From contig CAVSZA010000072.1 of assembly GCA_963732095.1 (NCBI GenBank), forward strand, positions 124,001 through 188,000: 64,000 nucleotides of DNA, read 5' to 3'. Position 1 is the stretch's first letter; each line of letters starts with the position of its first letter. Positions 26,506 to 34,798 of the stretch are shown one piece after another. Made by a program: the position numbers and the translations under genes. The notes under the pieces were generated by a model that worked only from the letters and a program-made list of their open reading frames with translations, did no database searches and was not told the origin of the DNA. This DNA comes from AP-15 sp963732095. GTDB taxonomy: Bacteria; Pseudomonadota; Alphaproteobacteria; ATCC43930; CGMCC-115725.

Positions 26506-27090
26506 TCAGCTCTGTCTGCAGGCGGCAAGAAAGAACGCCACCGTGCGGGACATGCGGCGCAATTTCAGCGCGCAGCGCTGTGAGGCGCTCTCCGAACAGC
26601 GCGCGCATCGACATCGAGAACAGGAGCAGCTCGATAAGTGGCGTGCGGTGGCGCGGCGGTCGCCGGCGAACGCCGACAGCTTGTCGGATTCCGCGATCTC
26701 ACCCAGAAGGCGAGCGACGGCTTCGCTCGCCGCGCTCCTGCGCCATCCGCCTGACGCTGGCCGCCAGATCCGGAAACCGGCCTGCTTCGGCACCGCCGCT
26801 CGGATCAGTCCGACCATCTCGGCCGCCAGGACCTTCCGCAGAATCGCGACGGCGATGCTCGCCAGGCGCTCCTCGATGGTCGCCCCCTTTGGCACGATGC
26901 TCTCGAAAGAACGGATGATGTCGCGCACGTGGGATGTCATCACCGCGGTGAACACCGCCTCCTGGCCGGGGAACCGCGCACAGATCATCGACTTTCCGGC
27001 ACGCGCGACATCGGCGCTCGCGTCGACGCTCTCGCCCTCGAACCCGCGCTCGAGAAACACCTTCGCCTCTTGCTATGCGCATACGAGGCG
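26506..27090 (-). pseudogene. TetR-family regulator with at least four frameshifts
   Basis: The reverse strand holds a TetR protein scattered over all three frames. In order: VFLERGFEGESVDASADVAR, AGKSMICARFPGQEAVFTAV and SFESIVPKGATIEERLASIA (frame 1); AEAGRFPDLAASVRRMAQER after a shift near 26797; SEAVARLLGEIAESDKLSAF after a shift near 26730; MSMRALFGERLTALRAEIAP after a shift near 26640; and VAFFLAACRQS at the end. A TAG interrupts the helix upstream of VFLERG. The gene is dead. It probably once controlled the adjacent convergent dioxygenase or a neighbour. Confidence 0.85.
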
Positions 27091-27237
27091 GCTGGACAAA
27101 TCGCGAGAGATCGTCGAGCGATCGCGCGCGATCACCCCTGTCGCGGTAGCGAGGCCACTTTCCAAAACGCCGAGCTTCGCGAGATGTTCCTGTCCGGCCG
27201 GCGCTTGGCGGCCGGCGGAGGCGGTATCAGCCAGACC

Positions 27238-27288
27238 CGCCGTCTCGCCGCGATCCTCGCCGGCGATGTGGCGGTGTATCGGCGTTTG
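27238..27288 (+). pseudogene. Possible class III cyclase N-terminal scrap
   Basis: This frame reads RRLAAILAGDVAVYRRL, very close to the RRLAAILAADV.GYSRL opening of many alphaproteobacterial adenylate/guanylate cyclases. Nothing cyclase-like follows; the PqqC-type gene begins 44 bases later. Chance similarity is possible for a 17-residue match. Confidence 0.35.
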
Positions 27289-27331
27289 CAGCTATGCTTG
27301 GCCGACAATGTCCCGAGAGGGAGTTACAGTA

Positions 27332-28087
27332 ATGGCACGCAACGGCGATCTTCCGATCACCGATCGGATATTGGCAATCCGCGAACGTTGGCACACGAAG
27401 CGGCATCCGTTCTTTCTCGCCTTTGGCGAAGGGAAATTGCCGCTGAGGGCGCTGGGCCGGTATCAGGCACTGCACTACCATTTCGTGTCGCGGGCATTGG
27501 CGAGCTTTGGGATGCTCTATGCCCGCGGCTATCATTTCGAGGACGTGCGCAAGATGATTGCCGAGAATATCGCCGAGGAGGAGGGGCTGAAGGCGATCCC
27601 GGAGCCGGGTCACGAGCCGCATGACCACAACGAACTGATCCTGCGCTTCTGCCGCGCCGCGGGGCTCAGCGACGATGAGGTGCGCAATACGAAAATGCCG
27701 CCCGCTTGGTGGGCGCGCTCGCTCTACATGTACCACACAACCGCCAATGAGCCGGTCGGCGTGATTCTGGCGATGCAGACGACCCAAGAGGGTCAGATGC
27801 CGGGGTTGATCAGCGAGGTCCTGCTGCCGGCTTTCGAGAAGCATTACGGGTTCAGGCTGAACTCGCCGGAGATCGAGTTTTTCACCGAGCACGACGCCGC
27901 CGATGTCGAGCACAGCCGCCGCCAAATCGCGCTGTGCGGCCGCTATCTCGATACGCCGCAGCTCCAAGAGCGGGCCGCGCAAGTAGCCGAGGAGATCTGC
28001 GAATTGCGCTGGGCCTCGATCTCCGAGCTCTATCGCTCGGAAATGTTGGGCGAGAAGGAAATCCTGCCGCCGGGGGTCGCCAGATAA
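27332..28087 (+). CDS. PqqC/TenA-fold (heme-oxygenase-like) enzyme
   Basis: A 251-residue all-helical protein: LAIRERWHTKRHPFFLAFGE, QALHYHFVSRALASFGMLYA, IAENIAEEEGLKAIPEPGHE and EFFTEHDAADVEHSRRQIAL. The E..EE and H-x-x-D-x-x-H residues resemble those of diiron HDO-type members (CADD-like) of the PqqC/TenA superfamily. Functions range from PQQ synthesis to thiamine salvage and oxidative chemistry; no pqqA, B, D or E is nearby, so PQQ synthesis is unlikely. GAGAGGGAG at 27314-27322 supports ATG 27332; longer frames run through the tetR debris and are not real. Confidence 0.83.
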   Translation: MARNGDLPITDRILAIRERWHTKRHPFFLAFGEGKLPLRALGRYQALHYHFVSRALASFGMLYARGYHFEDVRKMIAENIAEEEGLKAIPEPGHEPHDHNELILRFCRAAGLSDDEVRNTKMPPAWWARSLYMYHTTANEPVGVILAMQTTQEGQMPGLISEVLLPAFEKHYGFRLNSPEIEFFTEHDAADVEHSRRQIALCGRYLDTPQLQERAAQVAEEICELRWASISELYRSEMLGEKEILPPGVAR

Positions 28088-28121
28088 TTCCGACCGCCCG
28101 GCTGGGCCAGCAACAAAAAAG

Positions 28122-28574
28122 CTATTTGATCGTGCCGCGATGTCCGGTGGAACACGTGCATGCCGAACCGCTGCGAACGGAGCCGGGGGAGGAGGCCAGC
28201 GAGCAGCGGTCGTAGGGCGTGACGCAGAGGTAGTATTGCGCAGGCTGCGCGGCTCCGCCGCTCGGATCCGCTCCGCCGTAGATGCTCCCCGAGCTGTTGC
28301 CCGGCGCGGCGCCAAACCCGCTCATGCCACCAGACATTCCGCCCATTCCACCGCTCATGCCTCCGGGGGTCATGCCGCCCATGCCACCCCCCGTCATGCC
28401 GCCCATCGCGCCACCCATGCCGCCCGCGGTTCCGCCACCCATGCCGCCGACGAGCACGACGGTACTGCCGGCACCGGACACGTCAGCGGCGAGCGGCAAC
28501 TCGACCGCCATCGATCCCAGAGAAAGGACCGATGCAGGCGCAAGAAACACAAGCGCTGGCAGCCACTTGTGCAT
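28122..28574 (-). CDS. Secreted Gly-Met-rich protein with Cys-rich C-terminus
   Basis: The 150-residue product starts with a clear signal peptide (MHKWLPALVFLAPASVLSLG). Residues 43-87 are almost entirely GGM repeats (GGMGG, GGMSGGMGGM and similar). The C-terminal 40 residues carry spaced cysteines: YYLCVTPYDRCSLASSPGSV then SACTCSTGHRG. Similar C-termini (Y.CVT..G.C....G..C.C..G) occur in uncharacterised secreted alphaproteobacterial proteins. The Met-rich block could bind copper(I) or silver, which is speculation. GAGGG lies four bases before the ATG. No homologue of known function is recognised. Confidence 0.72.
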   Translation of the reverse strand: MHKWLPALVFLAPASVLSLGSMAVELPLAADVSGAGSTVVLVGGMGGGTAGGMGGAMGGMTGGGMGGMTPGGMSGGMGGMSGGMSGFGAAPGNSSGSIYGGADPSGGAAQPAQYYLCVTPYDRCSLASSPGSVRSGSACTCSTGHRGTIK

Positions 28575-28667
28575 GGGACCCTCTTATCCTTGTCTTTAGC
28601 GCGAACAGAGTCAACAAGGCGAAAGCTACTGTAAAGCAGCAGCCTGCGCTATGAGAAAAAGAGCACA

Positions 28668-29885
28668 TCAAACATTGCCGGCAAGGAGGGGTTCCCCGGG
28701 TTGCTTGTCGCCGAGACGCAGCAACGGCACAAAAGCGAACGCCACGGCGGTAGATGCGGCCGACACCAGGATCAAGGGATCGAGTTGGCGCTGAAACAGA
28801 TGTTCGTACAGGAGGGAACCAAGATTATCGGAAAGCGCCGCGGTAAAATTGGTGACAGACATCAAAGCCGCGAAGGCGAAGCCTTCCGAGCGAGGCGGGC
28901 AATAATCCGCAGCCAGGCTCAAGGTCGCCACAAAGGCGACCATGGTTGCGATCCCGCTGAAGAAGTTGATCGCCGCTGCCAGGGCTTCGCTCCACAGCAG
29001 CAGGAAGGCTGCGGTCGTCACGATGCCGAGCGCTATGCTCAAATTGAGCAGCGCCTTTGCCGTAATACCCTTCAGAAACCGGCGGTACAGCAGAGCGCCG
29101 GCGATCCACCCCGCCGAATTGATCGATCCGAGTATCCCGATGTACTCTTGCGAAAATTTCAAGTCGTCGGTCATGTGATAATAGAGTGGCGTACCAAGCC
29201 CAGGGTTGAGGTAATAGACAAACAGAAAGAGCGCAATGATCCAGAGGTCGCGTAGGGTGAAGGCGGCTAGCAGGCTCGCGAAAGTCCGTTTCATCTCGAG
29301 CAGATCGACGCGGCTGTGCGGCTCGCGGATCAGAAACGCACCGGCAAAGACCACAATAAACGGGGCGACGGCGATGACCGCGGCGGCTCCGTGTAGCGCC
29401 CCAGCCGGCGACAGCCTTTCGACCAGCTCACCGCCGATAAAGCCGCAGGCCATTGCGGCGATGTTGAACCACAGCCACTGCTGATTGACGAAGGCATCGC
29501 TGGCGCTGAATTTTTGGCCGTTCTCGACCAGAATAGCGCCGCACACGGTGCTCGATATCGCCATGCCGTAGGCGGAGAGCAGTAGGGCGACAATAATTTC
29601 GCCCGGCGAGGTGATCTGCGCCACCCAGCAATACGCACCCGCCGCCATCAAATTGGCGAGAACAAGGTACGACTTTCGGCGATAGCCAAAGAGGGGCAGG
29701 AAATCCGAAACGATCCCGTAGACCGGCTTGATGATCCAGGGAAGGTTGAGGACCGTCAGATAGGCGGTGACCTGGACCGGCGTCCACCCATAGGTCTGTT
29801 TCAGAAAATAATTCAGCGGCTGGGCGATCAGCCCGCCGGTCTGCCCAATGCCTTCGACGATATAGACCAGCGCAAAAAACAGCAT
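28668..29885 (-). CDS. MFS transporter, folate-biopterin (BT1)-like
   Basis: A 405-residue protein with about twelve hydrophobic segments. Its opening LFFALVYIVEGIGQTGGLIA and QPLNYFLKQTYGWTPVQVTA is typical of BT1/folate-biopterin-like transporters, as is the PWIIKPVYGIVSDFLPLFGY loop after helix 2. It presumably moves a small organic solute across the inner membrane. The first helix begins right after the ATG, and no earlier start codon exists before the stop of ridA in the same frame, so the N-terminus is unusually short. It lies 87 bases after the RidA gene. Confidence 0.82.
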   Translation of the reverse strand: MLFFALVYIVEGIGQTGGLIAQPLNYFLKQTYGWTPVQVTAYLTVLNLPWIIKPVYGIVSDFLPLFGYRRKSYLVLANLMAAGAYCWVAQITSPGEIIVALLLSAYGMAISSTVCGAILVENGQKFSASDAFVNQQWLWFNIAAMACGFIGGELVERLSPAGALHGAAAVIAVAPFIVVFAGAFLIREPHSRVDLLEMKRTFASLLAAFTLRDLWIIALFLFVYYLNPGLGTPLYYHMTDDLKFSQEYIGILGSINSAGWIAGALLYRRFLKGITAKALLNLSIALGIVTTAAFLLLWSEALAAAINFFSGIATMVAFVATLSLAADYCPPRSEGFAFAALMSVTNFTAALSDNLGSLLYEHLFQRQLDPLILVSAASTAVAFAFVPLLRLGDKQPGEPLLAGNV

Positions 29886-29972
29886 GAGCCGGCTGATCTG
29901 CCGGCTCTCGTCATCACGGGTGGAGGTGCGGGACGTCTCGGCGGACCCCTGGGGCGGACCCCTGCGGCGGGC

Positions 29973-30437
29973 TTATCTGACCGCGACAATGACCTCGATC
30001 TCGACCGGTATCCCGCCGGGCAGCGAGCTCATGCCAACAGCGGAGCGCGCATGCCGCCCGCGCTCGCCAAACACCTCGACAAACAGATCGGAGCAGCCGT
30101 TGACGACTTTCGGATGATCCTCGAAATCGGGCGCGGCATTGACCATCCCGAGCACCTTGACAATGTCCTCCACGCGATCGAGATCGCCGCCGAGCGCATC
30201 CTTTATCGCCGCGATCAGCACGAGCCCGACGCCGCGCGCGTGACGATACCCTTCGTCGATCGACATGTCGGAGCCGAGCTTGCCTTTTGGCATTGTGCCG
30301 CCGGGGTTGTCAGGCGGGCCCTTGCCCGAAAGATAGAGCAGATCGTCCACGCGCTTGGCGTGGACATAGTTGCCGAGTGGGCCGCCGACTTGCGGCAGTG
30401 TCAGTCCGAGTTCCTTTAACCGCTGCTCGATGCTCAT
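29973..30437 (-). CDS. RidA/YjgF-family protein
   Basis: The 154-residue protein has the RidA trimer fold: GNYVHAKRVDDLLYLSGKGP near residue 22, VEDIVKVLGMVNAAPDFEDH near 88, and the C-terminal RHARSAVGMSSLPGGIPVEI with the Arg (R of RSAVG) that anchors imine or enamine carboxylates in active RidA. Classic RidA deaminates reactive enamines; this longer subgroup (about 150 residues) is less defined. It is in a run of minus-strand genes with the lipoprotein and threonine synthase upstream. Threonine synthase is PLP-dependent, so an imine-clearing partner next to it makes sense. Confidence 0.88.
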   Translation of the reverse strand: MSIEQRLKELGLTLPQVGGPLGNYVHAKRVDDLLYLSGKGPPDNPGGTMPKGKLGSDMSIDEGYRHARGVGLVLIAAIKDALGGDLDRVEDIVKVLGMVNAAPDFEDHPKVVNGCSDLFVEVFGERGRHARSAVGMSSLPGGIPVEIEVIVAVR

Positions 30438-30456
30438 GTCCCTGTCTCCTGCTGTG

Positions 30457-30705
30457 TCATCGGCACCGATATCTGCCGATCTGCGCGCTGCCGTCCTGAT
30501 CGTAGGCGATCAATTCGGCATTTTTGCCCAATGTCCGGCAGTGGACCTGCGCGACGGAGTTCGCAACGTCGCTTGGCGTGTTGTCGGGATACCAGCGCAA
30601 GGTTATCCCGTCCGATGATTGGTCGATCGTCCAAGGTGGTCCGCTGCAAGCTGGAAGGCAAAGTAAAATCGCAACCCCAGCGGCCCCGATCGCGGATTTC
30701 GGCAT
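30457..30705 (-). CDS. Small lipoprotein
   Basis: The 82-residue product (from ATG 30705) has a lipoprotein signal, MPKSAIGAAGVAILLCLPAC, with lipobox LPAC. The mature part ends QDGSAQIGRYRC, with two cysteines (VHCRTLGKNAEL and the last C). Similar small secreted proteins ending in QDGSAQIGRY.C are widespread in alphaproteobacteria and unassigned. An in-frame longer start (30741) would overlap the threonine synthase stop and break the signal peptide. Function unknown. Confidence 0.7.
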   Translation of the reverse strand: MPKSAIGAAGVAILLCLPACSGPPWTIDQSSDGITLRWYPDNTPSDVANSVAQVHCRTLGKNAELIAYDQDGSAQIGRYRCR

Positions 30706-30713
30706 CGACACTA

Positions 30714-31961
30714 TCACGGCGTTCGCGTCAGCTTTTGCCAATCGATCGCGCTGCCCAGCTTTAATGGCGTGCCCGCTTCGGGCATCGGGTATTTTAGGCC
30801 GCTCGCGCAGTTGAACAGGGCGACCCGCTCGCCGGGACGGACCCGTCCCTCGGCGAGCGCCTGCTTATACGCCGCATAGGTCGCCGCGCCCTCGGGACAC
30901 AACAAAAGCCCCTCCTCGGCGGCAACCTCCCGCCACGCCGCGGCAATCGCGTCGTCGCTGACCGCGCTGGCGAACCCGCCGCTGTCGCGCACCGCACGCA
31001 GGATTAGGAAATCGCCGATCGCCTGCGGCACGCGAATGCCGGCGGCGAAGGTGTGTGCGTTTTCCCACCGTGGGGCGTGTTCGGCACCTTCCTCCCAAGC
31101 CTTTACCATCGGCGCGCAGCCGGTCGCCTGGACCACGACCATCCGCGGCCGTTTCGGTCCGATCCAGCCGATTGCCTCAAGCTCGGCGAAGGCCTTCCAC
31201 ATGCCGATGATCCCGGTGCCGCCGCCGGTCGGGTAGAAGATCACGTCCGGCAATTCCCAGCCGAGCTGCTCGGCGAGCTCGATGCCCATCGTCTTCTTGC
31301 CCTCGATGCGGTAGGGCTCTCTCAGGGTCGAGCAGTTGAACCAGCCGGTTTCCCGTTCGCCTTCGCTGACCAGCTTGCCGCAATCGTCGATCAGCCCGTT
31401 GACGAGAAACACCTCGGCGCCCTGCATCGCGATCTCGCGGACATTGACCGCCGGCGTATCGTCGGGACAAAAGACAAAGGCCTTGATGCCGGCGCGCGAG
31501 CAGTAGGCGGCCATCGCCGCACCGGCGTTGCCGTTGGTCGGCATCGCCATCGTCGCAACACCGAGCTCCTTGGCCATCGAGACGGCGAGCGCCAAGCCGC
31601 GCGCCTTGAACGATCCGGTCGGCAGGCGGCCCTCATCCTTGACCTGGATCTCGCCGCCGCCGAGCCGGGCGCCAATGCGCGGCAGCGGGATCAACGGCGT
31701 CACTACCTCGCCGAGCGAAACCACATTCTCCGGCCGGCGCACCGGCAACAACTCGCGATACCGCCAGAGGGTCTGTGGCCGGTCGTCGAGCATCTCGCGA
31801 GACAGCGCGCGGCGGACAGCCGCGAGATCGTAGCGCACCAATAACGGACGGCTGGCCTTTGAGAGCGTCTGCAAAGTGTCCGCCGGGTAGCGCTCCCCGG
31901 TCAGGCTGCATTCCAGATGCGTCACGAATGTTGGCAGCGCGCCGCCCGTCCACTCGACCAT
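30714..31961 (-). CDS. thrC: Threonine synthase
   Basis: A 415-residue PLP fold-type II enzyme: EIQVKDEGRLPTGSFKARGL with the PLP-binding Lys in SFKARG, TMAMPTNGNAGAAMAAYCSR (Asn loop) and DVIFYPTGGGTGIIGMWKAF (phosphate-binding Gly loop). An N-terminal HLECSLTGERYPADTLQTLS is present. It converts O-phosphohomoserine to threonine in the cytoplasm. The Cys/Gly-rich start is typical of the bacterial/archaeal class II type. Since many genomes carry several PLP paralogues, the assignment is likely but not certain. The gene is preceded by GGAGGG upstream of the ATG. Confidence 0.85.
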   Translation of the reverse strand: MVEWTGGALPTFVTHLECSLTGERYPADTLQTLSKASRPLLVRYDLAAVRRALSREMLDDRPQTLWRYRELLPVRRPENVVSLGEVVTPLIPLPRIGARLGGGEIQVKDEGRLPTGSFKARGLALAVSMAKELGVATMAMPTNGNAGAAMAAYCSRAGIKAFVFCPDDTPAVNVREIAMQGAEVFLVNGLIDDCGKLVSEGERETGWFNCSTLREPYRIEGKKTMGIELAEQLGWELPDVIFYPTGGGTGIIGMWKAFAELEAIGWIGPKRPRMVVVQATGCAPMVKAWEEGAEHAPRWENAHTFAAGIRVPQAIGDFLILRAVRDSGGFASAVSDDAIAAAWREVAAEEGLLLCPEGAATYAAYKQALAEGRVRPGERVALFNCASGLKYPMPEAGTPLKLGSAIDWQKLTRTP

Positions 31962-32083
31962 GGGACCCTCCTGCAGCCGTCAGGATAAGGCAGCCCGTCC
32001 GCGGAGTGGAAGGCTTACCCGTTGGAACCACGAAGCCCGGCTGGCCATTAGCCCTTCAGCAGCGACTTTCCGGAACCACCGAC

Positions 32084-32257
32084 ATGCTCAAATGGGCACT
32101 GTTTTTCTTCATCATCTCGATCATCGCCGCGCTCTTCGGGTTCACCGGCATCGCGGCGGCAGCCGCAGGGATCGCAAAGATCCTGTTCTTCATCTTCCTC
32201 GTGATCTGCGTGATCTTCCTCGTGTTGGGCCTAATGGCGGGCAGAGCAATACTTTGA
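32084..32257 (+). CDS. DUF1328 (YtjA-like) small membrane protein
   Basis: The 57-residue protein has two hydrophobic helices: MLKWALFFFIISIIAALFGF and ILFFIFLVICVIFLVLGLM, separated by TGIAAAAAGIAK. This is the standard DUF1328 pattern (MLKWA..F...A..AG..GF.GIA..A..IAK..F). These inner-membrane proteins are widespread with no established function. The longer frame upstream from 31775 is antisense to threonine synthase. It is convergent with the alpha/beta hydrolase. Confidence 0.92.
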   Translation: MLKWALFFFIISIIAALFGFTGIAAAAAGIAKILFFIFLVICVIFLVLGLMAGRAIL

Positions 32258-32264
32258 GCGCGGC

Positions 32265-32957
32265 CTAGCCTTTGGCGGTCAACAGCGCCGTAAGCTCGCC
32301 CGGCATGCTCAGCATCGGGTAGTGGCCCGTGTCGAGCGCGTGCCATTGGGCATTGAGCTTTTCGGCGGTACGCCGCTGATGCGCTTCGCCCGGATTGGCG
32401 GCGCGTCGGCACCAAACGACAGTCGCCGGCCATTGCTGGTCCCAAAAATTGTCGAGCTTGACCGGGTTCTCGTAAATCCCGATCGGATGCAGGGTGTAGC
32501 GCTCCAGCGCCCAAGCGCGCGTCTGCGGTTCGAGGTCGGCGAAGAGGCGATTTTCCGCGTCCTCGCGCGATGGGCCAGCGGCGAGCCCGCTCGGCACCGC
32601 GGTCGAGCGCCGGACGATGTCGCGGATCCGTTCGCCGTCGAGCAACGCCAACGCATCGACAAAGAACAAATGCGAGATCCGGTCGCGCCGCATCTCCGCG
32701 GCACGGCACAGGACCATGCCGCCCGAGCTGGTGCCGACCATCACGACGTCGCGCAGGTCTTCGTAGAATAGGAGATCGCCAATTTCGGCCGCATGGGTTT
32801 CGGTGGTGATCCCCAGGCGCAGGGAGTGCCTGCGCTCGGCGCAACCGTCCAGTGAGGGCGAGTAGACCATATGCCCGGCGGCCCGCAGCCGGTTTGCCAC
32901 CGGCTGCCAAATCCAGCCGCCCTGGTAAGAGCCGTGGACCAAAACGAATGTCGTCAT
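32265..32957 (-). CDS. Alpha/beta hydrolase
   Basis: The 230-residue protein shows the fold start MTTFVLVHGSYQGGWIWQPV (oxyanion HG), the nucleophile elbow VVMVGTSSGGMVLCRAAEMR with Ser in GTSSG, and the catalytic His in ALDTGHYPMLSMPGELT. It resembles the compact plant/bacterial esterase type (hydroxynitrile lyase/methylesterase-like). Substrate unknown. It lies just upstream of a repeat and the SDR gene on the same strand, possibly in one operon read from 33833. Confidence 0.85.
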   Translation of the reverse strand: MTTFVLVHGSYQGGWIWQPVANRLRAAGHMVYSPSLDGCAERRHSLRLGITTETHAAEIGDLLFYEDLRDVVMVGTSSGGMVLCRAAEMRRDRISHLFFVDALALLDGERIRDIVRRSTAVPSGLAAGPSREDAENRLFADLEPQTRAWALERYTLHPIGIYENPVKLDNFWDQQWPATVVWCRRAANPGEAHQRRTAEKLNAQWHALDTGHYPMLSMPGELTALLTAKG

Positions 32958-32982
32958 TGCGTCATTTCCTCTCTTCTTTCCG

Positions 32983-33060
32983 TCGTACTCGCGAAGGCGG
33001 GTATCCAGGGCTACCGCAATAGCCGATGTCCCTGGACCCCCGCTTTCGCGAGGGTGACGG
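32983..33060. repeat. Dispersed inverted repeat, family B
   Basis: The left arm (CTCGCGAAGGCGGGTATCCA within 32983-33010) and right arm (CCTGGACCCCCGCTTTCGCG within 33030-33060) are inverse copies of the GCGAAAGCGGGGGTCCAGGG element. A second copy of the family is at 55923-56020. This sits in the gap between the SDR and the alpha/beta hydrolase genes. Similar elements are common intergenic repeats in alphaproteobacteria. Confidence 0.8.
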
Positions 33061-33068
33061 CGATTTCG

Positions 33069-33833
33069 TCAATTCCCGCCGGTGACGTCGATCGTGACGC
33101 CCGTCACGAAATCGGAGTCGCTCGAGGCGAGAAAGCAGATGACCTTGGCCTGGTCGGGGGCTTCTGCCACCCGGCGCAGCGGGGTGCGGGCGATTTCCGC
33201 GGCTTGCGCTTCTTGGGTCCGCTTGTCCCAATGCGGGCGGATGCGTTCGGTCAATGTAAGGCTCGGGGCGATGGCGTTGATCGTGATGCCGTAGGGGCCC
33301 AGCTCGAAGGCCAGCTTGCGGGTGAAGGCGATGATGCCGCCCTTCGCTGCGGCATAGGCGCTGCTGCTCGTCGGGCTCAAACCGCGGCCTGCGATCGAAG
33401 CTAGATTGACGATCTTCCCGCTCTTCCGCCGCTTCATGATCGGAACGATCGCGTGGGTGAACAGAAATGTCCCGCTGAGATTGAAGTCGATCAGCCGCTG
33501 CCATTCGGTAAAGGTCAGCTCGTCGACATTGGCGCCGGAATTCGCGATGATCGTGCTGCCGCCGACGGCATTGACCAGGATGTCGACGGCGCCAAACTCC
33601 TTCTCGACCGAAGCCACCGTTGCTTCGACCTGCTGCTGGTCGAGGGCGTCGCACAGCCGCCCATGCGCCTGTCCGCCGGCACCGCGCAACGCCGCGACGG
33701 CGGTCTCGAGCCGGTCCGGGTGGTTGTCGACGCCGACGACGATGGCGCCCTCTTGCGTCATGATCTCGGCGGTCGCGCGGCCGATTCCGTTGGCGAAGGC
33801 GGTGATGACTGCGACCTTGTCCTTGAACCGCAT
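33069..33833 (-). CDS. Short-chain dehydrogenase/reductase
   Basis: A 254-residue SDR: N-terminal KVAVITAFANGIGRATAEIM, DILVNAVGGS (the NAG-like motif), LVNLASIAG with Ser, SSAYAAAKGGIIAFTRKLAF with Tyr and Lys of YxxxK, and INAIAPSLTLTERIRP. The cofactor loop reads TAFANGIG where TGxxxGIG is usual, so one Gly is replaced by Ala. The catalytic triad is intact. It probably oxidises or reduces an alcohol/ketone with NAD(P); substrate not evident. It is divergent from the LLM oxidoreductase. Confidence 0.88.
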   Translation of the reverse strand: MRFKDKVAVITAFANGIGRATAEIMTQEGAIVVGVDNHPDRLETAVAALRGAGGQAHGRLCDALDQQQVEATVASVEKEFGAVDILVNAVGGSTIIANSGANVDELTFTEWQRLIDFNLSGTFLFTHAIVPIMKRRKSGKIVNLASIAGRGLSPTSSSAYAAAKGGIIAFTRKLAFELGPYGITINAIAPSLTLTERIRPHWDKRTQEAQAAEIARTPLRRVAEAPDQAKVICFLASSDSDFVTGVTIDVTGGN

Positions 33834-33890
33834 GACTCCCCCCTCTCGACCTCGCTATTCTCGTTTAAGAGCAGCACGAGAGGACGGCCA

Positions 33891-34718
33891 ATGCAACTCG
33901 GGATTCATCTGCCTCACGCCGGCGAGCAGGCGACGCCGCAGAAGATCCGCCGTGCCGCGATGCGCGCCGAAGATCTCGGCCTCGATGATGTCTGGGTCAG
34001 CGAGCACATCATCGTTCCGCGCGCGACCTTCCCGCGCTCGCCGTTGTTCTTCGACCCGGTGCTGAGCCTGACCTGGGCCGCCGCGGTCACCAACCGGGTG
34101 CGGCTCGGCACCAGCGTGCTGGTATTGCCGATGCGCCATCCGCTTCCGCTCGCCAAGGAATTGGCGACACTACAGAACTTCTCGGAAGGGCGGCTGATCC
34201 TCGGTGCCGGGGTCGGGTGGCTCGAGGCCGAATTCGCCGCTTTGGGGGCGCCGTTCCACGAACGCGGGCGGCGTGCCGACGAAGGCATCGCGATGATGCG
34301 GGCGGTGTGGACGCAGGACCCGGTGAGCTTCAACAGCAAATACATCCCCGCCGAGATTACCGAGATGACAATGCAGCCATTGCCGATGCAGCCGATTCCG
34401 ATCTGGTTCGGCGCTCGCTCGGAGGCCGCCTACAAGCGCACCGTGCGGATCGGCGACGGCTGGCACGGCAGCCAACTGACGCCCGAAGAGGCCGCGCCGA
34501 TCGTCAAGCGGCTGCGGAGCGAGCGGCCCGAGCCGGAGTTCACGATCTCGATGCGCACACACTGGAACGGCAAGGACCAAGGCGACTTGCGCGAGCGGGT
34601 TGCCGCTTATGAAGCGATCGGGGTCCAGCACATCATGGTGGCGCCGGTCAATCGCGAAATCGACGATTGGGACGAGGTCATCGAAGGTGCCGGACGCCTC
34701 GCTGCTCATGGGATGTAG
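33891..34718 (+). CDS. LLM-class (luciferase-like) F420/FMN oxidoreductase
   Basis: The 275-residue protein is a luciferase-like TIM barrel: MQLGIHLPHAGEQATPQKIR, AEDLGLDDVWVSEHIIVPRA, TNRVRLGTSVLVLPMRHPLP, and RLILGAGVGWLEAEFAALGA followed by ERGRRADEGIAMMRAVW. This is the TIGR03619-type F420-dependent group, although FMN use is also possible in proteobacteria. GAGAGGA lies before ATG 33891. The longer frame from 33453 is antisense to the SDR. Possible partner of neighbouring catabolic genes. Confidence 0.87.
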   Translation: MQLGIHLPHAGEQATPQKIRRAAMRAEDLGLDDVWVSEHIIVPRATFPRSPLFFDPVLSLTWAAAVTNRVRLGTSVLVLPMRHPLPLAKELATLQNFSEGRLILGAGVGWLEAEFAALGAPFHERGRRADEGIAMMRAVWTQDPVSFNSKYIPAEITEMTMQPLPMQPIPIWFGARSEAAYKRTVRIGDGWHGSQLTPEEAAPIVKRLRSERPEPEFTISMRTHWNGKDQGDLRERVAAYEAIGVQHIMVAPVNREIDDWDEVIEGAGRLAAHGM

Positions 34719-34798
34719 CGCGGAACGATTTCTTGTGCCTGGCATATCTGCCGCGATACGTTGTTGGCCGGCAGGGTTCAGACTGAGGAGATGATTGG

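Noticed and set aside
26543..27331. Upstream extension of the PqqC-like frame
   Set aside because: This part runs antisense through the broken tetR gene; the real start at 27332 has a strong ribosome-binding site.
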